Shown here: piece after piece, positions 8,886-18,188 of the stretch
Numbering within the stretch: position 1 is the first letter of the stretch
How the letters are laid out: each line of letters starts with the position of its first letter
Assembly: GCF_030540775.2 (NCBI RefSeq)
Contig: NZ_CP141266.1
Span: forward strand, 2,777,001 to 2,841,000
Direction: 5' to 3'
Source of the DNA: Flavivirga abyssicola
GTDB lineage: Bacteria; Bacteroidota; Bacteroidia; Flavobacteriales; Flavobacteriaceae
Length of the DNA: 64,000 bases
The notes under the pieces: model-generated
The model's database searches: none
What the model saw: the letters and a program-made list of their open reading frames with translations, nothing else
What the model was told of the DNA's origin: nothing
Program-made: the position numbers and the translations under genes

Positions 8886-8988
8886 AATGATTTTTTAAGA
8901 ATTTGATTAGGTTTAAAGATAAATGTAAATTGTGTTAAGGTTTTTGTAAAAGTCGTTAGTGGATGTTAAAGTTTACATTTTAAGGCAA

Positions 8989-9118
8989 AAAAAGGTCTGA
9001 AAAGCGTCATTCAGAACGTAGTGAAGAATCTCTTAAAATATAAACCTTTGTTTATTGTGTTTTTGAGATTTTTCGACTGCGCTCAAAATGACAGGTTTTA
9101 AGCTTTTCAGACCTTTTT
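8989..9118. repeat. Nested inverted repeat: dispersed palindrome inside a terminator stem
   Basis: The outer arms AAAAAGGTCTGAAAAGC (8989-9005) and its exact complement (9102-9118) form a 17-base-pair stem with terminal A and T runs, as in a bidirectional terminator for gatB/aspS. Inside are imperfect arms GTCATTCAGAACGTAGTGAA (from 9006) and TCGACTGCGCTCAAAATGAC (ending 9092), which belong to the dispersed GTCATT palindrome family seen elsewhere in the window. The simplest reading is that the mobile palindrome entered the terminator loop. Confidence 0.85.
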
Positions 9119-9142
9119 ATAGTATTTTAAAATGTGTAAAAA

Positions 9143-12100
9143 TTATTTTTTCATCACTTTTACATTCATTTCTTCAACTTTTTTATTTGATAATACAGAA
9201 GGTGCACCAAATAGTAAATCTTCACTGGTTCCTGTTTTTGGGAACGCCATAACCTCGCGAATGGATGCTTTTTTCTCTAATATCATCATCAATCTATCAA
9301 CACCCCAAGCTATTCCACCGTGTGGTGGTGCTCCATAATGGAAGGATTTATACATCGTACCAACACTTTTAAGCATCTCTTCTTTATTGTACCCCATATT
9401 TTTATAGGTAGCTTCCAGAATTTCAGGTTTGTGAGCACGAACAGAACCACCGCCAATCTCGTAACCATTTAAAATGAGGTCGTATTGCTGTGCAATAATG
9501 TTCCCAATGTCATCTTCTTTGCCATTCATATGCTTATCAATATCATAAATAGCGGGCATTGAGAATGGATTATGAGTGAATGTCCAACGGCCTTCATCTG
9601 TTTTTTCAAACATAGGGAAATCTACTACCCAAGCAGGTCTTAATTCCTTCGGATTGATTAAACGCAGCATACTGCCCAATTCTTGACGTACTGCATCCAA
9701 TGCTTTATTCGCTGTGGCATAGTCTGCAGCAGAGAAAAATACAATGTCACCAATCTGTGCATTGGTTGTTTTAATAATACCAGCTGCAATGTCTTCACCT
9801 AAAAATTTAATGATAGGTGATTGTAAATCGTTTTCGTTAACAATAATATATGCTAAACCACCTAAGCCATGTTGTTGGGCGATAGCTGTTAACTTTTCTA
9901 TTTGCCCTTTGGATAAGCGTTTCTTTCCTTGTTCTTCAGCAGATATTTTAATACACTTTACAATACCACCTTCTTCAATAGGTTTGCTAAATACCTGAAA
10001 GGTCGTGTCTTTTACAATGTCTGTAATATCCTGTAACTGCAAGCCAAAACGTAAATCGGGTCTGTCACAGCCGTATTTATCCATTGCCTCTTTATAGGTA
10101 ATGACTTCAAACGGATGCAAAATCCATTTTTTACCGTATATTTTCTTAACTATATCATTGAACATGTTCGTGTTCAAATCTATAATTTGCTGCATACTGG
10201 CATATGCCATTTCTATATCTAACTGCGTGAATTCTGGTTGACGATCGCCACGGGAATCTTCATCTCTAAAACAACGTGCGATTTGGAAATATTTTTCGTA
10301 ACCACTTACCATCAACATTTGTTTAAATTGTTGAGGTGCTTGTGGCAAGGTATAAAACGCTCCTGCCTGTTTGCGCGTAGGTACTATAAATTCTCTAGCA
10401 CCTTCGTCTGTTCCTGCACTTAAAATAGGTGTTTCAATTTCTAAGAAATCGTGTTCGTCTAAGATATCTCGCATCATTTTAATGACCTTATGACGGTTTA
10501 CAATAACTCTACGAACATCATCATTCCTGTGATCTAAATATTTATATTGAAAACGTGTGGTTTCATTTGTTTTAGTTGCTCTTTTTATTTCGAAAGGAAG
10601 TGTTTTAGAGAGGTTTAAAATCTCTAACTCGTAAGCTTCTAATTCTATTGTTCCAGTTCTTAAAGCCGCGTTGTAATCGTCTTCTTTACGTTGTACAAGT
10701 GTTCCTGTAACTGTTATAACCGATTCTGGTTTTAATTTTACTAGTTCGTCTAAATTAGCAAATGATTCTCTGCTTAAGCGTACTTGAAAAACTTCGTGAC
10801 TAGAATCTCTTAAATCGATAAAAATAAGTTCACCATGATCACGAACACTAGATACCCATCCAGAAAAAGTGACTTTCTCAGAAATATTATCTTCAGAAAT
10901 ATCAGAAACTAAATGTGTTCTGTATTCGTCTTTTATAACGATAGGAATTTCCGGTAATGTTTCTTCCTGTATGTTGGTTGGTTGTTGCTGGTTACTGGTT
11001 GTTGGTTGCTCGTTGGCTGTTTGAGAACTCTGGTTTTCTAACCCTGAGCCTTGCAATTGGTTAAGAATCTCTTCACGAATGACTTTTCCAGAGGCACCTT
11101 TTCCAATAATAGCAATGACTTTACCAACTAAAATACCTGCCTTTCCTTGGTTTCCTCCTTTAATATCGTTAGCAACAGCTTCGTTTTCAGAAATTACTTT
11201 TTTAATAGCCTCCTGAATTTGAGATTCAGAAATCGTATGGTCTTCAAAATATTTATTATAATCGAAATCTCTATCTTTTAGATACGATGTAATGGCATTT
11301 TGAACGAGCACAGACGTTATCTTTTCATCCCTAAACAGTTCGAAAATCTCAATAAGATGTTCAATTCTATGAATATCGGCGTAGTCATCTGCACCAATAT
11401 TATTAACTAATGTTTTTGCAACAAAAGAGGGGTCTTTGAGTTTGTTATTTATAGCGATAAAGGTTTCAGAGCGTAACGAATCCGCTGTAAAAAATTTAGC
11501 GTCTTGTGGTAATACGCCACCTTTAATCAGAATAGATTCAACAGCAAAAGGAAGTGCGCTGGTATCTACCTGAATACCGTCTACAACATCTTTAATCGAA
11601 ACAAAAGGTAAATCTGGTTCTGAAATAAAACGATAATCGGCTTCAAACTCTTTTTTACGCATCGTTTTGGTCTGCTTTAATTCGGCATCCCATAAAACAG
11701 TGGTTTGTTCTGGTCGAAATTCTTTGTGTTCTAAATAATAGTTGAATTGTTTTTCAACTTCTTCCTTTAAAGCTTCTACCATAAACTTAAACGAGTTTAA
11801 GTTTTTTATTTCGGTACGCGGGTTTAGATTATAGCTGTGTTTTTTACGAAGCGATACAGAAACATCCGATTTAAACTCGCCTTTTTCAAGGTTTGCTTCA
11901 GATATTTTTAAATTCTGAACAATACGTTGAATGTATTGTGCATAAGTTGAAGCATCTTCTATGTGACGAATACATGGCTCGGTTACAATTTCAATAAGCG
12001 GCACACCGGCTTTATTAAAATCGACTAACGATACTGTTTTTTCGTGCATTAATTTAGCTGCATCTTCCTCAATATGTACCTGCGTTAAGTTAACGGTAAA

Positions 12101-12481
12101 TTGAGACCCGTCATTTCGGAAACAAGAGACTTGTCCGTCTGGTATAATTGGATTATGAAATTGTGTAATCTGAATATTTTTCGGATTATCCGGATATTCA
12201 TAATGTTTCCTGTCCCAGGAAATGACTTCGTTTTCAAAAGATGATTTTACAGCCTTTCCAAAATAAATGGCTTTGTTGATAGCCTCTTTATTAATAGCAG
12301 GTAATACGCCCATTTGTCCTGTGCAAACAGAGCATATATTTTCGTTTGGTGTTTCTATGTCGCCGTTTGGACAAGCACAAAATAACTTGGTTTTAGTATT
12401 TAATCGAACATGTGTTTCCAGTCCGATAACCAATTCTAACTCGTGGGCTTTTAATGCCGCGTCTAATTGTTCCAGTTCCAT
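9143..12481 (-). CDS. gatB-aspS: GatB-AspRS fusion: amidotransferase subunit B joined to aspartyl-tRNA synthetase
   Basis: A 1112-residue fusion. Residues 1-476 are a full-length GatB: VIGLETHVRLNTKTKLFC, the cysteine pairs of the zinc site, HYEYPDNPKNIQITQ, then the helical tail domain ending at EEILNQL. Residues 477-516 are a Gln/Asn/Thr/Ser-rich linker. Residues 517-1112 are a bacterial-type AspRS with OB-fold anticodon domain, class II motif 1 (FLEIETPILSAGTDEGARE), motif 2 (FRDEDSRGDRQPEFTQLD), an inserted GAD domain and motif 3 (GIAWGVDRLMMIL). AspRS makes Asp-tRNA; GatCAB can amidate Asp on tRNA(Asn). Joining them is a covalent transamidosome-like design. gatA ends one base into this gene's ATG, and gatC lies upstream. 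No frameshift is seen at the joint. Confidence 0.95.
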   Translation of the reverse strand: MELEQLDAALKAHELELVIGLETHVRLNTKTKLFCACPNGDIETPNENICSVCTGQMGVLPAINKEAINKAIYFGKAVKSSFENEVISWDRKHYEYPDNPKNIQITQFHNPIIPDGQVSCFRNDGSQFTVNLTQVHIEEDAAKLMHEKTVSLVDFNKAGVPLIEIVTEPCIRHIEDASTYAQYIQRIVQNLKISEANLEKGEFKSDVSVSLRKKHSYNLNPRTEIKNLNSFKFMVEALKEEVEKQFNYYLEHKEFRPEQTTVLWDAELKQTKTMRKKEFEADYRFISEPDLPFVSIKDVVDGIQVDTSALPFAVESILIKGGVLPQDAKFFTADSLRSETFIAINNKLKDPSFVAKTLVNNIGADDYADIHRIEHLIEIFELFRDEKITSVLVQNAITSYLKDRDFDYNKYFEDHTISESQIQEAIKKVISENEAVANDIKGGNQGKAGILVGKVIAIIGKGASGKVIREEILNQLQGSGLENQSSQTANEQPTTSNQQQPTNIQEETLPEIPIVIKDEYRTHLVSDISEDNISEKVTFSGWVSSVRDHGELIFIDLRDSSHEVFQVRLSRESFANLDELVKLKPESVITVTGTLVQRKEDDYNAALRTGTIELEAYELEILNLSKTLPFEIKRATKTNETTRFQYKYLDHRNDDVRRVIVNRHKVIKMMRDILDEHDFLEIETPILSAGTDEGAREFIVPTRKQAGAFYTLPQAPQQFKQMLMVSGYEKYFQIARCFRDEDSRGDRQPEFTQLDIEMAYASMQQIIDLNTNMFNDIVKKIYGKKWILHPFEVITYKEAMDKYGCDRPDLRFGLQLQDITDIVKDTTFQVFSKPIEEGGIVKCIKISAEEQGKKRLSKGQIEKLTAIAQQHGLGGLAYIIVNENDLQSPIIKFLGEDIAAGIIKTTNAQIGDIVFFSAADYATANKALDAVRQELGSMLRLINPKELRPAWVVDFPMFEKTDEGRWTFTHNPFSMPAIYDIDKHMNGKEDDIGNIIAQQYDLILNGYEIGGGSVRAHKPEILEATYKNMGYNKEEMLKSVGTMYKSFHYGAPPHGGIAWGVDRLMMILEKKASIREVMAFPKTGTSEDLLFGAPSVLSNKKVEEMNVKVMKK
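10973..11014. repeat. 7-base-period array inside the GatB-AspRS linker
   Basis: Read on the coding strand the linker DNA holds six consecutive 7-base units: AACGAGC, AACCAAC, AACCAGT, AACCAGC, AACAACC, AACCAAC. It begins about 40 bases after the codon for the natural GatB C-terminus (residue 476) and encodes the Gln/Asn/Pro/Thr-rich linker. Other 7-base arrays in the window lie just after stop codons. Confidence 0.8.
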
Positions 12482-13881
12482 TATATCGTATCTTTTAAGA
12501 AGTTAGCAAACTTCAAAACGAGTTCGTCATTATTTTTTGCTGCAGTAACCTGTAGCCCTGTTTGGGTGCCTTGAGGTACTGTTAAGGTTGGTAGTTGCCC
12601 CAAGCTAAACCCTACGGTGTAAGCATCAGACAAATACATAGCCAATGGGTCTTTTAAGCTATCTCCAATTTTAGGTGGTGTGCTGGGGGTAACAGGAGAT
12701 AAGATAATATCCACCGCTTCAAAATCCTTTTCAAAATTCTCAGAAATAGCATCTCTTAAAGCTAGACCTTTTAAATAGATCTCATCAGAAAACCCTTGAG
12801 ATAATACTTGATTACCACCAACAATTCTGCGCTTGGTTTCTTCCGAGAATTTCTCAGATCGTGTTATGGCATAAGATTCCTTTAAATCTTTATCATCAAT
12901 ACGGTCACCATAATTAGTACCGTCTAAGCGAGATAAATTAGAAGCTGTTTCAGCCATAGCCAGGGTATAATAAGTAGAAACCAGAATATCAGATTTAAAA
13001 AAATCCAGTTCTTTTACTTGAATACCTTTTGCTTTTATTTTTTCAATCGATGCTAAAAAGTCTTCTTTAATTTGCGCATCAATTGCTTCACTTTCAATAA
13101 AGTTTTTAAAATAACCAACTGTTTTAATATCGTCTGTATTTAAAATACTTGATTCTTCAATAGTTTCAGACGTATAAGTTGTTTGGTCTTTCGTGTCTTT
13201 TCCACTCATTGCATTTAAAACAATACGAATATCTTCCACAGATTTTGCTAAAGGACCAACACAATCTGTTGATGATGCATAAGCCATTAAACCATAACGG
13301 GATATACGTCCGTAAGTTGGTTTTAAACCATATATATTATTATAACCTGCTGGTTGACGTACAGAACCGCCAGTATCCCCTCCAATAGAAAAAATAGTAT
13401 AGTCTTTAGCAACATTTACGGCAGAACCCCCGCTAGAACCACCTCCAACTAATTCTGGATTTACGGCGTTTTTAACCGCTCCAAAAATGGTATTTTCGCT
13501 AGACGATCCATGCCCAAAACTATCACAGTTTTCTTTTACTATAGGTATAGCACCTGCATTTAGTAATTTTTGAATGGCTGTGGCTGTATATGGCGATTTA
13601 TAATTTTTAAGTAGGTCTGAACTTGCAGTTGCATAAGTGCCTTGAAGCATGTACACATCTTTAACGCCAAACGGTATGCCTTCAAGTAAACCAATGGTTT
13701 CTCCATTGGCAATTTTGGCATCCACATTGGCAGCTTTCTCTAAGGCTAACTCAGATAATAAAGCGTTTACCGTATTATGGGTGTTCTCTTTAAGAGCGTT
13801 TAGTTTTTCTTGTATCAAACCGACACAAGATATCTTTTTATCAACCAATTGTTGATGAATTTGTTGTATTTGAGATTCCAT
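12481..13881 (-). CDS. gatA: Glutamyl/aspartyl-tRNA amidotransferase subunit A
   Basis: A 466-residue amidase-signature enzyme that releases ammonia from glutamine and passes it to GatB. The catalytic triad can be placed as K74 (GIPFGVKDVYML), S149 (GGGSSGGSAVNVA) and S173 (IGGDTGGSVRQPA), with the family's exact spacing of 75 and 99 residues from the lysine. The C-terminal part contains DIILSPVTPSTPP. It is second in the operon: three bases separate it from the gatC stop, and its stop TAA overlaps the ATG of gatB/aspS by one base, so subunit synthesis is tightly coupled. Confidence 0.95.
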   Translation of the reverse strand: MESQIQQIHQQLVDKKISCVGLIQEKLNALKENTHNTVNALLSELALEKAANVDAKIANGETIGLLEGIPFGVKDVYMLQGTYATASSDLLKNYKSPYTATAIQKLLNAGAIPIVKENCDSFGHGSSSENTIFGAVKNAVNPELVGGGSSGGSAVNVAKDYTIFSIGGDTGGSVRQPAGYNNIYGLKPTYGRISRYGLMAYASSTDCVGPLAKSVEDIRIVLNAMSGKDTKDQTTYTSETIEESSILNTDDIKTVGYFKNFIESEAIDAQIKEDFLASIEKIKAKGIQVKELDFFKSDILVSTYYTLAMAETASNLSRLDGTNYGDRIDDKDLKESYAITRSEKFSEETKRRIVGGNQVLSQGFSDEIYLKGLALRDAISENFEKDFEAVDIILSPVTPSTPPKIGDSLKDPLAMYLSDAYTVGFSLGQLPTLTVPQGTQTGLQVTAAKNNDELVLKFANFLKDTI

Positions 13882-13884
13882 AAC

Positions 13885-14154
13885 TTATGCATCTATAACT
13901 TTAGAAACTACTAAATATCCAGCTTTCTCTTTAGGGAAATTGTCTTTGATGATTTGTTTTTCCAAAGTGGAACTTTCAACCACGACATCATCCCGTAAAT
14001 TATTTAAAGACACACAATTATTATGATTATTATTAAAGGGATTATTATTTGTAGTTTGTGCATTTTTAATTACGTCAAATAATCTGCTCACGGCCTTAGA
14101 AGGTTGAGCTCCTTTAATACTCGACAATACGTCGACTGTCATAATTTTACTCAT
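13885..14154 (-). CDS. gatC: GatC-like amidotransferase subunit with Asn-rich segment
   Basis: An 89-residue protein. The C-terminal half (NNLRDDVVVESSTLEKQIIK, then NFPKEKAGYLVVSKVI) lines up with the GatC pattern of LREDEV, a short helix and a final VVPKVIE-like strand, which fits its place before gatA. The N-terminal half does not show the usual first helices of GatC. Instead it reads MSKIMTVDVLSSIKGAQPSK, and residues 31-52 hold eleven asparagines in 22 positions (NNNPFNNNHNN). It may be a strongly diverged or rebuilt GatC. The Asn run could slow ribosomes when Asn-tRNA is short, echoing the leader peptide upstream. Family call from context plus C-terminus. Confidence 0.68.
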   Translation of the reverse strand: MSKIMTVDVLSSIKGAQPSKAVSRLFDVIKNAQTTNNNPFNNNHNNCVSLNNLRDDVVVESSTLEKQIIKDNFPKEKAGYLVVSKVIDA

Positions 14155-14174
14155 GGTATAATTTTTAGATTAAT

Positions 14175-14204
14175 AAAAAAGCCTTCCAAATTTGGAAGGC
14201 TTTA
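14175..14204 (-). terminator. Attenuator terminator of the gatCAB/aspS operon
   Basis: On the minus strand the 20-base palindrome GCCTTCCAAATTTGGAAGGC (14200-14181) is followed by six T, 20 bases before the gatC ATG. Its 5' arm CCTTCCAA (14199-14192) is exactly complementary to TTGGAAGG (14230-14223), which directly follows the leader-peptide stop. That gives mutually exclusive terminator and antiterminator folds. Confidence 0.88.
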
Positions 14205-14232
14205 TATATTTTTAAACAATAACCTTCCAATC

Positions 14233-14280
14233 CTAAAAATTAGGATTATTGAAATTATTATTGTTGTTATTTTTTGTCAT
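14233..14280 (-). CDS. Asn-rich leader peptide upstream of gatCAB/aspS
   Basis: A 15-codon frame, ATG at 14280, TAG at 14235-14233, encoding MTKNNNNNNFNNPNF: nine asparagine codons, six in a row. It starts about 17 bases after a promoter -7 element and ends inside a hairpin (AATCCTAA 14247-14240 with TTAGGATT 14236-14229) that competes with the antiterminator TTGGAAGG. A ribosome stalled on Asn codons would cover the first arm, free the second and let it pair with the terminator arm, giving read-through; a ribosome reaching the stop would cover the second arm and allow termination. This is ribosome-mediated attenuation sensing Asn-tRNA(Asn). Inference from sequence; not tested. Confidence 0.85.
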   Translation of the reverse strand: MTKNNNNNNFNNPNF

Positions 14281-14296
14281 AATACTTTTCTGTTGT

Positions 14297-14304
14297 CAAA
14301 TATA
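14297..14304 (-). promoter_or_regulatory. -7 promoter element for the gat leader
   Basis: TATATTTG on the minus strand matches TAnnTTTG and lies 16 bases before the leader ATG. No clear TTG is present at the -33 distance (the best is TTT). The short leader matches that of the trp operon. Confidence 0.55.
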
Positions 14305-14776
14305 TATAGAATAAATTTACTAAACATCATTTTTTCCTTATCTAATATTTTTATTGTCAAATTAATAAAAAACTTAAAATTAATTTATTAGTTCTACAAT
14401 GATTATTCGTTTAGGGCTCATTCTTTACAGAATGCTTTTTTGTTTGTTCTATTGTTTAGACTATCGCTCCGTGAAAATTGTAATAGTTTTTTAAGATAAA
14501 CCTAAATTTGAGCTGTTTAATTGATTGCTTACGTTTCAACAGTTGTTTTTATTACAAATAGGTATTGGAAATTAATATAACTTTTTTTTGAGTAAAGTCG
14601 AAATTTATCCTCTAAGCGATTTTAATGTTTTTTGATTTTGCCGATCGTATAAAAAACAGTTGAAATCTATTTTAAGATACTTTTTAGGCGATTTAAGGCG
14701 TTTTTAAGAAATTAACAATTGTTGATAATTATTGGATAAAGTCTATGAAATGCTTTTTAAAGGTAAGTTGATTTCG
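14305..14776. other. Gene-free AT-rich region between the gat leader and gyrB
   Basis: About 470 bases without a credible frame on either strand. A terminator-like hairpin CATTCT / AGAATG with six T lies at 14419-14441 (plus sense) with no gene before it. TTATCCTCT (14608-14616) and TTTATCCAATAATTATCA-like sequence on the minus strand near 14725-14742 are only weak DnaA-box matches. I see nothing else. Confidence 0.5.
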
Positions 14777-14784
14777 TATATTTG
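14777..14784 (+). promoter_or_regulatory. -7 promoter element upstream of gyrB
   Basis: TATATTTG fits TAnnTTTG, 68 bases before the gyrB start and ten bases before a terminator-like hairpin. No well-spaced TTG is seen. Confidence 0.45.
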
Positions 14785-14793
14785 TTAGAACTC

Positions 14794-14822
14794 AAAAATG
14801 ATGCATTAGCGTCATTTTTTTT
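14794..14822 (+). terminator. Terminator-like hairpin in the gyrB 5' leader
   Basis: AAAAATGATGC, loop ATTA, GCGTCATTTTT (11 pairs, one T-G wobble), with eight T in the tail. It lies between the putative promoter and the gyrB ATG, so it may attenuate gyrB. The 5' arm contains a three-codon frame ATGATGCAT then TAG. It could also be the end of a lost upstream gene. Confidence 0.65.
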
Positions 14823-14843
14823 GTAATATAAGACAACATTTAA

Positions 14844-16802
<1,959 letters not shown>

Positions 16803-16827
16803 ATAAACTGAAATAACAATCGTTTAA

Positions 16828-16862
16828 AAACCCTGATATGATTAATGTCAGGGTTTCTTTTT
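16828..16862 (+). terminator. Intrinsic terminator after gyrB
   Basis: AAACCCTGA (16828-16836) pairs with TCAGGGTTT (16849-16857); a short T-rich tail follows. Confidence 0.8.
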
Positions 16863-16904
16863 GAATAAAAATATCGTTGAAATGCATTTTTTTACGATAA
16901 AAAG

Positions 16905-16934
16905 TTGTTTTGTATGGTTTTTTTTATACTTTTG
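16905..16934 (+). promoter_or_regulatory. Full Bacteroidota promoter of the DUF6588 gene
   Basis: TTG (16905-16907), 19 bases, then TACTTTTG (16927-16934), the complete TTG-N17-23-TAnnTTTG pattern. It overlaps the codons of a longer open frame and so supports the downstream ATG at 16957. Confidence 0.72.
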
Positions 16935-16956
16935 TTTCAATCAAATTGACAAAAGA

Positions 16957-17958
16957 ATGAAAAAGTTAACCTTATTAACGTTGTTGTGCTTAGCAACAAT
17001 TACTTCAAAAGCTCAAGAACTAGAAAGTATTTTGCTCGCAGCTAGAGGTGATGCAAACAAATTGACAGAAGCCTACATCAACCCTGCTATGAAAGGATTA
17101 GTTTATGGTATGAATAGTGGATGGTATCATACTGCTAAAGTTCATAAAAAATTAGGATTCGATATTACAATTGGTTTGAATGCTTCAATGGTGCCATCAA
17201 AAGACGAATTCTTCGATATTGCAAATTTAGGGCTAACCAGTATAACAGCTCCAGGGTCTACAATAACTCCAACAGTAGCTGGTACAGGAGATGGTATCAT
17301 GTTAGATGTAAATGGAACTGTTGAAGGGCAGACAGTAACAGCTTCTTTTGAAATGCCTTCTGGTATAAATGATGATTTACCTTTAGGGGCAGTACCGACA
17401 CCGACATTACAAGTGGGTGTAGGATTACCTTATAAATTTGATGTGATGTTACGTGTCGTTCCTGAAGTAGGGAGTGACGATGTAAAGGGTAAGCTATTTG
17501 GAGTTGGACTTAAAAAAGAAATAACAAGTATTTTTGGACCTGTAGATAAATTACCATTACATGTTTCCTTATTAGCAGCATATACAACTATGGATGTAAA
17601 TTATGGTATTGATGGAGACGTTATATCTGGTCAGAATCAAAAAGCTGAATTTAAATTAAACTCATTCACAGCTCAAGCAATAGCATCTTTAAATTTTCCA
17701 ATTATAAACGTTTATGGAGGCATTGGTTATAGCGGGGGTAGTTCAAATTTAAAAATGTTAGGTACTTATAATTTACAGTATGATAACATCCCAGGTACTA
17801 TACCTGTTACAGATCCTATAGATTTAGATTTTGATGCTAGTGGTTTAAGAACGACACTTGGAATTAGGTTAAGTCTTGGCTTCTTTAAGCTTTTTGGAGA
17901 TTATACCTTACAGGAGTATAATACATTATCTGCAGGAATGGCGTTTAGTTTTAGATAA
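16957..17958 (+). CDS. DUF6588 family outer-membrane-like protein
   Basis: A 333-residue exported protein. Residues 1-18 (MKKLTLLTLLCLATITSKAQ) are a signal peptide. The mature part consists of alternating hydrophobic stretches with Gly and aromatic residues (GVGLPYKFDVMLRVVPEVG, PIINVYGGIGYSGGSSNLK) and ends LSAGMAFSFR, with a terminal aromatic-Arg as in outer-membrane beta barrels. It resembles the DUF6588 family of Bacteroidota; no activity is known. The start at 16957 is chosen because a promoter lies inside the longer frame. Terminator hairpin downstream. Confidence 0.75.
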   Translation: MKKLTLLTLLCLATITSKAQELESILLAARGDANKLTEAYINPAMKGLVYGMNSGWYHTAKVHKKLGFDITIGLNASMVPSKDEFFDIANLGLTSITAPGSTITPTVAGTGDGIMLDVNGTVEGQTVTASFEMPSGINDDLPLGAVPTPTLQVGVGLPYKFDVMLRVVPEVGSDDVKGKLFGVGLKKEITSIFGPVDKLPLHVSLLAAYTTMDVNYGIDGDVISGQNQKAEFKLNSFTAQAIASLNFPIINVYGGIGYSGGSSNLKMLGTYNLQYDNIPGTIPVTDPIDLDFDASGLRTTLGIRLSLGFFKLFGDYTLQEYNTLSAGMAFSFR

Positions 17959-18014
17959 AAATTAAAAAAAAGACATTTAGTTTAGTTAGTTTATATTTTC
18001 GTTAATTAGTTTTT

Positions 18015-18046
18015 AAAAGTACAAGATTTAATCTTGTACTTTTTTT
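18015..18046 (+). terminator. Intrinsic terminator after the DUF6588 gene
   Basis: AAAAGTACAAGAT / ATCTTGTACTTTT, 13 perfect pairs, three-base loop, T tail. One of the strongest in the window. Confidence 0.9.
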
Positions 18047-18188
18047 ATTTAGAGTATATTAATTTGTAATTTAGCATGATTAAAATCATATAATTTAGGC
18101 TTTTAAATTATGAGATTTGTGTTAGTAAAATTTCGTCAAAAAGAAATAATTAAAAAGTTACAAAATAACAATAAAAAATAATAAATAC

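Noticed and set aside
14104-14391. 95-codon plus-strand frame across the gat leader
   Set aside because: Antisense to gatC and the leader; made of AT-rich noncoding sequence with no protein-like features.
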